Origin: Entoloma clypeatum
Lineage: Eukaryota > Basidiomycota > Agaricomycetes > Agaricales > Entolomataceae
Assembly: GCA_963565915.1 (NCBI GenBank)
Contig: OY751486.1
Location: 5,270,001 to 5,334,000, forward strand
DNA: 64,000 nt
Direction: 5' to 3'
The first letter of the stretch is position 1. Every line of letters starts with the position of its first letter. The notes under the pieces are model-generated. The model did no database searches and was not told the origin of the DNA. It worked only from the letters and a program-made list of their open reading frames with translations. The position numbers and the translations under genes are program-made. Positions 1 to 10,699 of this stretch are shown here, in pieces.

Positions 1-260
1 TACAGTGGAAGTACTCTACGATACCGCTATGGTCACTTACATGGTTTGGAGGGGGTAAGGCTAGTGAGAGCGGTTGAGGCTGGTGAGAGCGATGGAGCTG
101 GTTAAGAGTCAAGAGACAACTTGTTGATATTGACAGTTTCCTGGTCTTATATACCGTACTACTGTTTGTACCAACCAAATAAGTATGTAATCAAAGATGT
201 GTAAAGGTCATGTGATGTAATCTAATCTAATCTAATCTATGTGATGGAAAAGTTTCAACA
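1..260 (-). repeat. 3' LTR of Copia-1, truncated by window start
   Basis: Matches the right LTR (5497-5806) with a few substitutions and a 1-base indel near the TTCAACA end. Includes the TATATA promoter core and the run of AATCT repeats found in every copy of this LTR. Confidence 0.93.
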
Positions 261-275
261 CCCCCCCATATTTAG
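261..275 (-). other. Polypurine tract of Copia-1
   Basis: On the minus strand a run of seven G, preceded by AAATAT, abuts the 3' LTR. The same tract sits at the same place in Copia-2 and Copia-3. This is where plus-strand DNA synthesis is expected to be primed. Confidence 0.75.
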
Positions 276-328
276 TACATACTTCTAAATACATCTTACT
301 TTTTCCCATATAGGTACTCTTTCTTCGC

Positions 329-3300
329 CTAGTTTTTGAGTAGTCCGAAGTACGGGATAAACTTACTAAAGAGGATCTTCCCCAGATTCTTAGTTAAAAG
401 GTCTGCAGGGTTGTTCACTCCTTCAATGAATTCGACCGTAATTATCCCTTCGGAGACTTTTTCTCTGACGAAGTGGAATCGCACGTCAATGTGCTTGGAT
501 CGCTTCTCAGTTACAGGGTTGGATGCGATAAAGATGGAGCCGTTGTTATCTCCGTAGATTGGTACTGACCCGATCTGCATTCCAAGCTCGGCAAGCATGC
601 TTCTAAGCCATGTCACTGCGCGACTGCAATCTGATAGTGCCATGTATTCTGCTTCCGTGGAAGAGAGGGCAATGGTTTTTTGCGCCGATGAAACCCATGT
701 TACTGCTCCAGATGCCAGCGATACGAAGTAACCAGTGGTGGACTTCCTGGTGTTTTCGTCTGACGCCCAATCGGAGTCTGTGAATGCGTAGATTCCTTTC
801 CCAGAATCACCATCGTACATGATCGCGTAATTTTTTGTTGCCTTCAAATACCTGCAAATATCCCTTGCCACTTCTAAATGGCGTTTGGTAGGGTTTGCGG
901 AAAATTGGGACATTTTGATTACGGCGAAACAAATGTCGGGTCTTGTCCCGATCATTAAGTACAATAATGATCCGATGATGGATTGGTACTTGGATCTGAG
1001 TTCCACATTGGGTTCATCTTCAGATTTCATGGGTTTGTAGCCCGTTGGGAGTGGGGTATGGGTGGCATTAGATTCGCTCATCCCCATGCGTGCGAGAATT
1101 TTCTCAAGGTAGGGTACTTGATCAATGAAGATCCTCTTCCCACGTTGCCTTATTTGGATAGAGAGAAATTCTTTTGGTTCCCCATCAGGGACTAGGTGGC
1201 CTAGGTCCCTACATTCCCATGTTGTCATGAAGGCCTTCTTTTTTTCCAGCGTGTATTCCCGGTTTGTGCCAAGAAAAGCAGAGTCATCGACATAAATGAC
1301 GGCGATCACAGTTTCCCCTTTGGTACTTGTGTGAATAAAAACTCCCGCATCGGAGTGAAGCCAGACAAAGCCGAGCTTTTTCATGGAGGAATCGAGTTCC
1401 CTCCACCAGGCTAATGCGGCCTGCTTGAGTCCGTATAGGGCTTTGTATAGTCGGTACACGAGGTTTTCTTTCCCTTTTACTATGTAGCCCTCAGGCTGTC
1501 GCATGTAAATTACCTCATGGAGTGTTCCATAGAGGAAGGCTGCTGAGACGTCCAAGAGTGTCATGAACCACCCTTCAAGGGCTGTCAATGCCAGAATTAA
1601 TCGGACGGTCTCGTACCTCACTACCGGTGAGAAGATTTGATCGAAATCGATCCCTTCTACCTGTGAGAAGCCTTTTGCAACCAGGCGCGCTTTCAGACGC
1701 CTGTCGGATTTTTCGTTGTAAACCCATTTGTTCCTTAGTGCTTTCCTCCCTGTAGGTAGGGGTACTAACTCCGTGATCACCCCGCGGCTTTTGAGCATGT
1801 CTAGCTCTTTTCGTTCTGCCGCATACCAATCTTCTTTGTTCGGAAGAGAGTATATGTCTTTGTGTGACATTTTGATGATGCCTACTTGGATGGAGATTGC
1901 CTCCATCAGGAGATTGTTCATCCATGCCGTTTGACCGCCCAATCTACGTCTTTGATCCATTTTTTCAAGATCAGAAGCAGGGGTGTCTTCCCCATAGATG
2001 CTGTCTGGCATTCTCCGAACTCGTCGTTCCCTGATCGGTCGATCTGGTACTTGCTCGGGCTCTGGAGTGGGTACTCGTGGCTCGTCATCGGGCTCGCTAC
2101 GCGGCAAATCATCGTCTGATTCAGGGTGATCCTGTCTAGTGGGAACAGGGTCGTGAGGTTTTTCGTAATGACTGTCATTGTCATTGTTTCCGGGGATGAG
2201 GTCCTCAAACTCATCAGCTGGTTCTGGGTTTTCCATTTCTGGATGGTTCTCTGGCAAAGGGTCGATGTGGCATCTAGGGTACTTGCTTTCATCAAAGATA
2301 GCTTTCCCACCCATGAAAATTGTATTAGTCTCAGGATCCATGAAACGGTATCCTTTGACCCCTGGCTTTGATCCGAGATAAATCATCAATCGAGATCTAG
2401 ACTCCAGGGAATTTCTACGTTTTTCTTTTGGGATATACACATATGCCTGACATCCGAAGACTCTGATGCTTGACATATCGGGGATCTCATTGGTCACCCT
2501 GAAGTAAGGGGTATTCCATTCGAGACGCTGCATGGGGGTTCTGTTGTAGAGAAAAGCTGCATGTTCCAAACAGAATTCCCACCACATAGGTGGTAAGCAC
2601 GCGTCGAAGCGCAAGGCCTGAGATTTCTCCCACAGGGTTCGATTTATCCGTTCTGCTCGACCGTTCTGCTGGTGCTGATACGGGAGCGTGATGTCGATCA
2701 GAATTCCATGATCGGCAAGTACATCCTTGTATTCGTTAAATTCTCCACCTCCATCAACTCGCCATTTCTTAGGAGTGGCGGCGAATTGATTCTGGATCAT
2801 CGCAAGGAATTGTCGTAGTGCCATGACAGCATCCGACTTCTTCCTAAGCAAGACGACCCAGACGTGGGATGAAAAATCGTCCAAAAATGTAAGGAAATAT
2901 TTATATTTGTGGTATGATGCCGTGGATATTTGTTTGAGATCGGAATGGATCAGATCAAAGGTTTTTGTTGCCCTTGTTATCGAATTGGGATATGACTGAT
3001 TTGGCATTTTCCCTTTGAGGCAACCTGTGCAACTTTCCTGTGATTTCTCACGTACTAGTGTTTCAGGTACCCCTTTGGTACTGGTGGGAATCTTTCAGAG
3101 TGCTTGATCATTTGGGTGACCAAGGCGCTTGTGCCATGTTTCAACAGTGATTTCGCTTGAGATCGCATGGATCTGGTCATAGCGTATTTCAGTGTCTAAC
3201 CAGTAAATGGTTTGACCAAGGATGTGGGGCAAAAACTGGATTTTGCTCAGCCCTTTGGAGATGTTAATTTCTCCACAAGTCCCATCTACTTTGTAACCAT

Positions 3301-5128
3301 GGTTAAGGAAGACGCCTAGGGACAATAGACGTGTGTCCATGTCCGGGATGTAGAACACCGGTCTGAGAAGATGGGTTTTAACTTCCCCATTTAGGGTGTG
3401 CCATACTGGAACGGCCCCAACTCCAAGAATTTCCAGTTTCTTCCCTTTGGCTGCAGTTTGGACGAATCGCTTGACCGTGAGAGGTCTATAGTATGCGAAG
3501 TCCTTAAACTCATAGGTGAAGTGTAAAGAGGTGCCGGAATCTAATATCCATTGCGCGCGTTCTTTTTCCTTACAATGTGTACAAGAAGCAAAATGTTTAA
3601 TATATTTTTTATGTAAATCACTGCTAAAGTGATCTACGCATTCTGTACTGGTACTGGCTATTATGTCATATGTCTGTTGAGAGGTATTGTTAGCTTTCCG
3701 CAATTGGTAAGGTTTAAGAAAGGGTTTTGATGAACCGTCAAGTTCTATCTCGTCCTCAAATACATCCGGCCCCATCCGTTCCTGGTCGATGTCCATCATT
3801 TTCAGCGATTCTTCTATCGACAGGGCTACGCGACGCTGTTTAGCCGGCCTTTCGTCGATGTCAGGAATGATGGTATCTAAGATACGGAGGTTTGACCCAG
3901 AGGGTTGAGCACCAATTTCTCGGGCGAGTATTCGCACCCTTTCGTTCTTTTTCCACACAGACGGCTTTCCAGAGGGAAGCCCGGTGTACTGAGAAACAGG
4001 CAGGTTCATGCGTTGCAGGAGTGACTGCATTTTCTCCGATTCAGGCTGCGCGGTACTCATAGTTCTCCCGCAGCCCGTTACAGTGGTGAAGGTAGGTGCA
4101 TGACGAGGAGGGAGAGGGCAAGGGGCACGTTGACGAGGAGGAAGGGGACAGTGAGCAGGATAACGAGGGGACTGCTCAATGGCTGGTGCGATGAATTCGA
4201 CCATCTCCTCGGCGTGGTCAGAGTCATTGTCGGCGTTGTTGGCATGTTTCTTCTGGTTGCGCCAGCGTCCCTTTCCCTTCTTCTTTTCAGAAGTGGTACT
4301 TGGGTCGGTCGAGTTAGGCTGCTCGTCAGCATTGTTACGCGAGGTACTCGGCGCTGTTTGCTTTTCCCATTTGGGGTCTTGCCCCTTTCGCTTGGTCCCG
4401 GAGATTTTCCGGGCCTGCTCGTTGGACGCCCGAGTAGACCCAATCGCATACTTGCGCCTGTACTCCGATACGATGCTGTCGGCGACGGCCTGCCATGTGA
4501 AGTCATCGGCGTCGTAGACCTGGAAGAGGGCGGTGGAGAGAGACGACCAAGCGTCAGGGATGGCACTTGCCAGGATCATAGCCTGCATCAGATCAGGCAC
4601 GATGAACTTCGCGTCGCTGAGGCGAGCGAAGAGTGATCCGAGGCGCTCGATTTCCGGTACGGGGTCACGACCCGAGAGCTTGAAGGAGGCAGCGGCCTTG
4701 AAGTCGCCGAATATGGTGGCGGGGGAGATCTTCGAGTATGTGTCCTTCAGTGGCGTCCAGGCTTCTTTTGAGGTTGCGGCGTCCTTGATGTGTCTCCTGA
4801 TTGCTTCAGAGACTTTGAGACGGATGGAACCCAGAGCCATGTCGTCATCTCTAATCCAGGCCTTCCTTTCCTTGTGGAAGGCGGGTTGGTCGACGGTGAT
4901 AGTGACCACGGGAGGTTGAGTCGCAGGTGTCACAGATGTCGAGGTGGCGGAGGCAGGGGTGGAGACCGTGACGGTAAAGTCCTTGATGTCGGGGCGTTCA
5001 ATGTCGCCGGACACGAGGCGCCAGACTCCTTGATGGAGGAGGTAGGATTTCATTTTCTCAGCCCAGCTTTGGTAATCGATGCCGTCAAAGACGACGATGG
5101 AGTCAAGGGCGGAGCGAGAGGTAGACAT
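329..5128 (-). pseudogene. gag-pol: Copia-1 Gag-Pol polyprotein with one nonsense codon
   Basis: One frame of about 1,600 codons. The start is the ATG at 5128 (MSTSRS), because that Met is shared by all three copies and an upstream in-frame ATG at 5158 is not. Order: Gag (no CCHC knuckle seen); protease with WILDSGTS; the integrase zinc region beginning TWHKRLGHPN; integrase core with HSDLK, a second Asp in WRVDGGGEF, and the Glu of GRAERINRTL; RT with LLDVSAAFLYG and YVDD; RNase H with FTDSDWASD and SSTEAEYMAL. A TGA at 3095-3097 interrupts the frame in the zinc region where Copia-2 has CGA. The rest is open to the stop at 329. Apart from that codon the protein looks intact, so the copy is young. 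Confidence 0.93.
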
Positions 5129-5483
5129 TTTTAATGAATCTAAAAGGAGTTTTCCCAATCAGTGATGTTCTTTTTATGAATTTGATTTTTAGAGAAAACA
5201 AATAAATGATTCCTCATAACATATTCCCTTTAGGAATAGCGGTTGTGGGAAAAACCCTTTTTGTCAGAAGTGTGTGAGGTACGATCGACGTTTCCACATG
5301 ATGTGTACTAAGTCAATCCCCTTAGGGACGCTTCATGACAGGTACTTGTTGTAATGACGTTCCCAGGTTCATGTGTGAAGAAGTAAAACTCAGAACCTAG
5401 ATCTTTCGATCGGTTCTTTGCCAACCAGGGTAGAGTGGGCAGGTACTCGCTGTTGCCAGCGTTCCCAAGTCCCTCTGCTATCC

Positions 5484-5496
5484 GGGGCCCATAACC
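5484..5496 (-). other. Primer binding site complementary to the initiator tRNA-Met anticodon arm
   Basis: The plus strand reads GGGGCCCATAACC directly against the LTR. This equals the anticodon stem and loop of eukaryotic initiator tRNA-Met (CAU followed by AACC), so the minus-strand element RNA would pair with an internal tRNA segment and not with a 3' CCA end. Drosophila copia and yeast Ty5 are known to use such half-tRNA primers. The identical 13 bases occur in Copia-2 and Copia-3. Confidence 0.8.
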
Positions 5497-5806
5497 TGTT
5501 GAAGTTCCACCTGGGCGCTAGCCACAGGTGTACTGAGCAACATAGCTACAGTGGAAGTACTCTACGATACCGCTATGGTCACTTACATGGTTTGGAGGGG
5601 GTAAGGCTAGTGAGAGCGATTGAGGCTGGTGAGAGCAATGGAGCTGGTTAAGAGTCAAGAGACAACTTGTTGATATTGACAGTTTCCTGGTCTTATATAC
5701 CGTACTACTGTTTGTACCAACCAAACAAGTATGTAATGAAGATATGTAAAGGTCACGTGATGTAATCTAATCTAATCTAATCTATGTGATGGGAAAAGTT
5801 TCAACA
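5497..5806 (-). repeat. 5' LTR of Copia-1
   Basis: 310 bp, the same length as the LTRs of Copia-2 and Copia-3, bounded by the inverted ends TGTTGAA/TTCAACA. Read in element orientation it has a TAGATT repeat run, then TATATAAG, then the presumed transcription start and R-U5. Confidence 0.95.
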
Positions 5807-6508
5807 ATTATAATGGTTTGGTCATGTCTTTCTCATACACAAGAGATGTGCATCATAATGTGGGGGACTCAGAAAGGAATTATAATATAACATAGAAACA
5901 AAAGTAGTAACATTATAATGTCACAGCAGAAATACTAATACACCCTACGTGTTCGCATACAACAGGACACGCCCTGCCCCTGCCATCGGTCGGTGTCTGC
6001 TCGATGTCATCCCCCCCTGCCCTCTCGCTCATCCGTCCCATTTCCCGCCCACTGTCATTGCCTATCGGTTATGGTCTTGCTCTCCACCGTCTCTGGCAGC
6101 GTTGCCCCGCTTCCTGTTGTCGCTGTCATCATTTCCTATCCAACCATCCTGCCTGCCGCGCGTTGTTGTCATCGTGTGTTCTCCCCGCATGTCATTGGGA
6201 GTGGTGAGTCAGCCTTGTGGTCGGCGAGCGTTGTTACCTTCCTTCTGGCCTCATGTCGCTTCGTGGCCTGAATGTGTTCCCATCTAGTGATTGACATGTG
6301 TTGTTGGGCGTGGTACATTGTGTTTGGCATTGAGGGCGGTTCATGGTCTTGATTCGGCATTAGGCGTGGTGGGCTTCGGCGGTGGCGAGGTGTTGGGAGA
6401 GGGGAGAGGGAAGAGGGGAGGGGGAAGCGGGGAGAGGAAGAGGAAGAGAAAGAGGCCACGTCAACCCTTGGCCATGGTCTGCCAAACAAACAAACCAACA
6501 TCGGCAAT

Positions 6509-6536
6509 GGACTTGTCGATTTTTTTCGACAAGTCC
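6509..6536. repeat. Perfect 11-bp hairpin with T loop
   Basis: GGACTTGTCGA, a T-rich loop, then TCGACAAGTCC. Further out, AAACAAACAAACC on the left faces TTTGTTTGTGTG on the right, so the hairpin is the core of a longer imperfect palindrome of about 80 bp. It could be a small MITE or a terminator-like structure; no target duplication was identified. Confidence 0.6.
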
Positions 6537-6861
6537 TGTATTTGTTTGTGTGTTGTCGGCAAACCCTGGGGGTTTATCAACCGCTGCGTGACACTTGATC
6601 TTCCTTCTTCCCTCTCCCACACCCCGCTTCCACTTCCCCTCCCCCAAAGCCAACTCAAGACCACGACTCAGCACAGAACGCACCAAATATGACAAAGACT
6701 GAGGCCATGGGAAACATGACAGGCAGAAGAGACAGCGATGAAGACCACAGGCAAGCAATGGATGGGACGGGCAAGTAACTAACCACGACAGCATCAGCGA
6801 TGTCAGGCCGGGACGACAGGCGACAGGTGAGGTGGGAAATGATGATGGGCCAGCACCACAT

Positions 6862-7110
6862 GAGGAACATGGACGGTAAGCCCCAATCCGCCCAACATCT
6901 GGTCTCCACTGACAGAACAACCAAGCGGCAGGTGGACGAGAGCCACAGACAAGCGACTGACAGGACAGGCAGGGTAGGAAACCACGACATTAGTGACAGG
7001 GGAAGGAAGCGACAGGTGGGGCTGACAATCGACGACAGGCCAGTAGCCTCGAGGAACATGGACGGTAAGCCCCAACTGCCCAACCTCTGGTCTCCACTGA
7101 TGGAACAACC
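6862..7110. repeat. Two copies of a 189-bp imperfect tandem repeat
   Basis: The block starting GAGGAACATGGACGGTAAG occurs at 6862 and 7051 with near identity over about 60 bp. A partial third copy precedes them around 6720-6800. Confidence 0.65.
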
Positions 7111-7997
7111 TGACGGCAGGCAGACAGATGAGTAACAAACAAGCAACAACACACGGACCAACCCACAACGGCCCAATGCCCCCAAGCCATGCACCACATC
7201 AAGGCGGTGATGACGACAATGAGTGGGACGCACAGGATGCACGGGAAACGATGAGCGACAGGGACAAAAAAAATGATGCAGGACCACAGCAAAGACAGCA
7301 GGCGCACAAAGACCACAAGACCAGGCTACGAACAGGCTGACAGCGGTAATGAACGACAGACCAGCAACGAGAAGGAGACAGTGGGAGGCGGCAACGAGGT
7401 GGTGTGGGGATTTGGCGCATGCCGAAGGCCTCCGTGGCCATTTCCTGTGAGTCGCTCGCTCCTGCACCCCCCCTTGTCTCTCACCACTGCCCTGCCATGG
7501 GGAACGTGTAACAGCTTTTCGAGGATTCCATGAGCGACCGTAGCTACTGGGGGAGAGTTTTTGGCTGAGGGAATCATGACCATGGTCGTGATGATACTCG
7601 GGGTGACTCAGAATTACCATTGATTTGAATCAGTACTATAGCTCAACACTGAAATGTCATCCCAATGATAATGTTTTGTTTTTGCAATGAAATTTTTGTG
7701 TGCGTGCGAGGAACGGAGCAAATATACATTCATTCATTCCTCCTGAAGGCTCCGGAGCACTCTGTACTGCTCGTGTACTATGGTGGTATGGGGATCTCAA
7801 GAGCTGAGGGGTTGCTATGGAAGGCTATAGAGTGCTCTAGAGTTTGCACATGATGCTATGGAACACTCCATACCTCACAGTGGGCACTCTAAACAAGAGA
7901 ACCTTTGCTATGGTGCTATGATGCTATAGGATGTTATAGACTGGTCTCAACTGCTTCAGAACAGACCCCCAGATTGCTGATGTTATCCACTATTGCC

Positions 7998-8128
7998 TAT
8001 AGTCAGTACCTATATAAACCCCTTGTACTATACCTAGATTTTCTTAGATTTAGCAATCACATTGCTCTTCACCTTTTCACTTCCTGCATACTCTGCCCGA
8101 ACCTTGGAACAGTTTGTTAAGCATAACA
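7998..8128 (+). repeat. 5'-truncated LTR of the Gypsy-1 family
   Basis: Matches the last 130 bp of the Gypsy-1 LTRs (for example 41941-42071): TAGTCAGTAC, CTATATAAACCC, TTAGATTTAGCAATCAC, CTCTGCCCGAACCTTGG, and the end GTTAAGCATAACA. The upstream half is missing, so it is a solo or broken LTR. Confidence 0.85.
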
Positions 8129-8223
8129 GAGAGTGCCTGGGCCCTCATATCGTATGTCATGCAATTTAATGTCTCATCATTGGGTTCACTTTACTCCAAG
8201 ATGTTTCAGCAACGGATAACTGG

Positions 8224-8608
8224 ATGGATCATATAATTAATAAGAGGACAAAACCAAAGAAATTGAAGATGGATGAGAATCCATTTAATGAGTTTGTCAG
8301 ATTCTTTGATACAGAACCCATTCCTCATGACAGATGTTCTGATATTATTTCATGGTTTGGTGTAAGTGTTTATTCATTAGTAAACGTGAAGAAGTGCTCA
8401 TTTGTTCTGGCTCAAATCCACAGAATGTGAATTTCCTGTTATATGCCTAATGGCTCGTGACTATATGGCAATTCCAGGTTCTACCTGTCTTGCTGAGAGG
8501 TCATTTTCAATGTCTGCGTGGACAGATGATGTTCGGTGTTGTCAAATGGATGGAGATAAATTCAGAGCACTGCAGCAATTATGGTCTGCTTATCAGAATG
8601 CATTTTGA
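8224..8608 (+). pseudogene. hAT-family transposase, C-terminal remnant
   Basis: A short exon (DNWMDHIINKR... into FDTEPIPHD and ISWF) is followed by a likely intron at 8360-8423 (GTGTAAG...CACAG). A second exon then reads MARDYMAIPGSTCLAERSFS. The pattern A-R-D-Y-x-A-I-P followed by A-E-R-x-F-S is the hallmark of the hAT C-terminal dimerisation region. The catalytic N-terminal two thirds are absent and a Gypsy LTR scrap lies 100 bp upstream, so this is the 3' end of a dead element. The stop is TGA at 8606-8608. Confidence 0.75.
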
Positions 8609-8659
8609 CTTTGACATTGCTGTAGGTGATGTTTAGATGGAAATTTATTCAATTTTTGG

Positions 8660-8800
8660 GCCAAACATTTGGTTCAAACCTGAACCAAACCCGAACCTGA
8701 GGTTCGGGGCTGAACATTTTGTTCGGGTTCGTGTTCGGCCTTGACCTGAACATGAAACATTTTGTTTGGATGAAAAAGGGCCAAACACGAACCAAACCAA
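8660..8800. repeat. Subterminal GGTTCGGG-type repeats of the hAT remnant
   Basis: Many direct and inverted copies of GGTTCGGG, GTTCGGGTTCG and CCAAAC lie just 3' of the transposase remnant. Such motif-rich subterminal regions are typical of hAT ends, where transposase binds. No clean terminal inverted repeat was found. Confidence 0.45.
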
Positions 8801-8980
8801 ACTGTGGCTAGTTTAGTCATTGTGATGGTTGTGATGAAAGACTCAACATGGAACAAATAAGTACCAACATTCAACTTAAGGATGATGGCACATGTGCATT
8901 CGGAGCTTGAAATGACTTGGTTTGTTTTCAGTTGCGACTGCACCATAAAATTTGGTGAATTATGTAAAGACTTAATCATA

Positions 8981-9153
8981 TGAGCACAAATTTGACTAAA
9001 TTCAGCTGAATTCAGCTAAATTGATTAATTTTGCAAAGTTTTCACCAATCTATCCAATTTTTGGATTCAGGTTTTTCCTGATGAATCCAAAGATTCTATT
9101 GGAACATTTACATCAAGCTGTCAACCCCTAAGACTAATCACATTCTGTCAGCA
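8981..9153. other. Short spacer, nothing recognised
   Basis: A/T-rich, with small inverted motifs around ATTCAGCTGAAT at about 9000-9030. No gene is supported. Confidence 0.4.
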
Positions 9154-9404
9154 CTAGGTCGGTGTATTTGGATGTTCCTGGCACTTCTATTCCATAATTG
9201 ATATTAGTCAGGGCTGATCTCTGTAAGGGGACAATGGCTTACCCATATGTTCCAGACAATGACATTGCAGTACGGAAAATTCCCACAACATACCGTGGGA
9301 TTTTGGTAGCAGTTGTAATTGACCTCAGTAACTGCGCACGTGGTACAGGCGCCGCTCGCTACATAGAGAGCGATGGTGAGGATGAGAGTACGGGAGAAGT
9401 GCAT
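9154..9404 (-). CDS. Small secreted cysteine-rich protein A (knottin-like pattern)
   Basis: Two exons: 9404-9243 (54 codons) and 9186-9154 (10 codons plus stop), with a 56-bp phase-0 intron (GTAAGC...AATAG) at 9187-9242. The product is 64 aa. Residues 1-19 (MHFSRTLILT...) form a signal peptide. The mature part has cysteines spaced C-x2-C-x8-C-x6-CC-x5-C-x9-C. Exon 2 opens with KCQEH, and paralogue D has ECQEH at the same place, which strongly supports the splice. An unspliced reading would run into the intron and lose the last cysteine. The C-C-CC-C-C core resembles inhibitor-cystine-knot peptides; disulphide pairing and function are unknown. It could be an effector, a defence peptide or a signalling protein. 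A TATA box lies at 9481-9493. Confidence 0.75.
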
Positions 9405-9480
9405 GATAGAATCGTTGTGGCCCGTTGGTTTGTTTGAGTGAGAGCGCGAAAAATACTTGGTGTGCTGAAGAGGACGAACA

Positions 9481-9493
9481 CCATTTTTATACC
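9481..9493 (-). promoter_or_regulatory. TATA box of ssp A
   Basis: The minus strand reads GGTATAAAAATGG about 80 bases before the ATG. A GTATAAA-T-GG core recurs in all four paralogues. Confidence 0.65.
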
Positions 9494-9494
9494 G

Positions 9495-10130
9495 TTGGCT
9501 CTAAATGCCGAGGCGGCTCCCACGGCCGACCTCAACAGGAAACACGAAACGGTTGCGAAGCGGGCAAACCTAACGAACTTGAAGTCCGATTTCGAAGCAT
9601 GAAACATGAGAAGAGGTCAGGGATGCAATGTTGGAGAGACTGTGAATCTGCGATGCTCCTTTGGACTCGAGCTCCCTCTTTTTTTCTCGATAAGGGACCA
9701 ACGACGTCGAAGCATTCTTCAAATGCCGCAATTTTCTTGTACGTTTGTAGTCAGAGCTGCGGCCTGCGGGTAGGCAGCAAATGCGGTCACTCGCGTCTAT
9801 GAATATCGACGCCGATGCAGCGGGGCCATGGTCGAAACCCGAAAGAGATCTTACTTCGAGTTGGCACAGGCTCCTTCCTGAACTCGTGCACATGAAGCCT
9901 ATACGAACACAGAACAACGGAGCATGACGAGATACAAGTATTATAGAAAGTATAAGTACAACAGAAGTTTAACCACCTCTTTTCTCACTAACATCCCAAA
10001 AGGAAACAAAAATAGAATTGCGGCTGGAGAACTAGATCTATAAAGTGGCTTCATGAGTGTGTGTAATTATAGGCTTGTCACTGTACATCTACCAGCAGTT
10101 ATAAGGTTTGTCGTGTTGGAAACACTGCAA
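9495..10130. other. Spacer between ssp A and ssp B, diverged tandem copy
   Basis: Contains blocks repeated upstream of ssp B and ssp C, such as CGAAGCATTCTTCAAAT with GGCAGCAAATGCG (about 9710-9790, 10720-10830 and, weaker, 31600-31700) and TATACGAACACAGAACAAC (9901-9919 and 30822-30840). This marks the tandem unit boundary. No further gene was identified. Confidence 0.5.
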
Positions 10131-10135
10131 TTGGT

Positions 10136-10360
10136 TTACGAACTGCATATCTATATTTCAGAATTGAAATCAGTCACGGGAAAACTGTTGTGGGTGAAAC
10201 CCCTCACGTATTTGCCTGTATTGAGGGAGGCTTCCTTACAGGTACCACCACAACAACTTTTATCGTTGGGACCTTCGCAACTACTGCGTGGCTGTTTGCT
10301 GCACCTCTTGCCGGATGCACTTGTCATGCAGAGAACAATGGCAAGGAAGGAGAAATGCAT
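10136..10360 (-). CDS. Small secreted cysteine-rich protein B (knottin-like pattern)
   Basis: Exons 10360-10208 (51 codons) and 10150-10136 (4 codons plus stop), with a 57-bp phase-0 intron at 10151-10207 (GTGAGG...ATATAG). The product is 55 aa. The ATG at 10360 (MHFSF) was preferred to one five codons upstream because it aligns with the paralogues. Signal peptide is about residues 1-17. Mature cysteines are C20-x7-C28-x7-CC36/37-x3-C41-x11-C53: exactly six, in the order of an inhibitor cystine knot. Exon 2 encodes I-C-S-S, so the last cysteine again needs splicing. The intron 3' end (GTGACTGATTTCAA..., then ATATAG) is nearly identical to that of ssp C. No sequence-level match to a named family was recognised. 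Confidence 0.75.
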
Positions 10361-10421
10361 GGTGGAATCGTGCAAAAGGTTTCAACACTTGCTGTGCTGC
10401 AGACACTGAATGCCCCAAGCA

Positions 10422-10433
10422 CCAAATTTATAC
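10422..10433 (-). promoter_or_regulatory. TATA box of ssp B
   Basis: The minus strand reads GTATAAATTTGGTGC about 70 bases before the ATG, matching the position and context in ssp A, C and D. Confidence 0.6.
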
Positions 10434-10699
10434 AACAGCAGATGCTATAATGCCATAGGCGGCCCCCGGGATCGACCCAACAGTAACCACAAACAGGGAA
10501 ACCTACAACGAGTCCAGATTCGAAGGATGAAACATGAAAAGGTCGGGGACCGAAATCTTGAAGCGAAACAGATGTGCGAAATTTACGTCAATCCTTCTGT
10601 GACGCCAAGTGCGACGCTCCTTTTAAGGTCGTTCTTTTCTCGATGGGAACGAGTCCCGATCGTGGGTTTCCACTATTATTGGCAACCAACACGAACAGA

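Larger units (their letters stand above)
1..5806 (-). mobile_element. Ty1/Copia LTR retrotransposon, copy 1 (Copia-1)
   Basis: Near-complete Copia element read on the minus strand. It has LTRs with TGTTGAA...TTCAACA ends at 1-260 (about 50 bp lie outside the window) and 5497-5806, a primer site beside the right LTR, a G-run polypurine tract beside the left LTR, and a single gag-pol frame in Copia order: Gag, protease, integrase, RT, RNase H. Its outer target duplication cannot be tested because the left end is cut off; the right flank begins ATTAT. Copia-2, about 11 kb away in the opposite orientation, is nearly identical in protein. Autonomous activity is unlikely because of a nonsense codon in the integrase zinc region. 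Confidence 0.95.
5807..7640. other. Gene-free tract with low-complexity repeats
   Basis: No conserved gene recognised. The sequence is compositionally biased (C/T-rich 5950-6200, G/A-rich 6380-6460, CAGG-rich 6660-7380). Long open frames here, such as the minus-strand one at 6655-7620, translate a degenerate repeat and have no domain. Confidence 0.5.

Noticed and set aside
5518..5724. Small ORF recurring in each Copia LTR (MVGTNSSTVYKTRKLS...)
   Set aside because: It is the LTR R-U5 sequence itself, recurring only because the LTR recurs; the reading begins at the promoter.
6655..7620. 321-codon minus-strand ORF
   Set aside because: Covers the 189-bp repeat; duplicated residues mirror DNA repeats, with no domain or promoter support.
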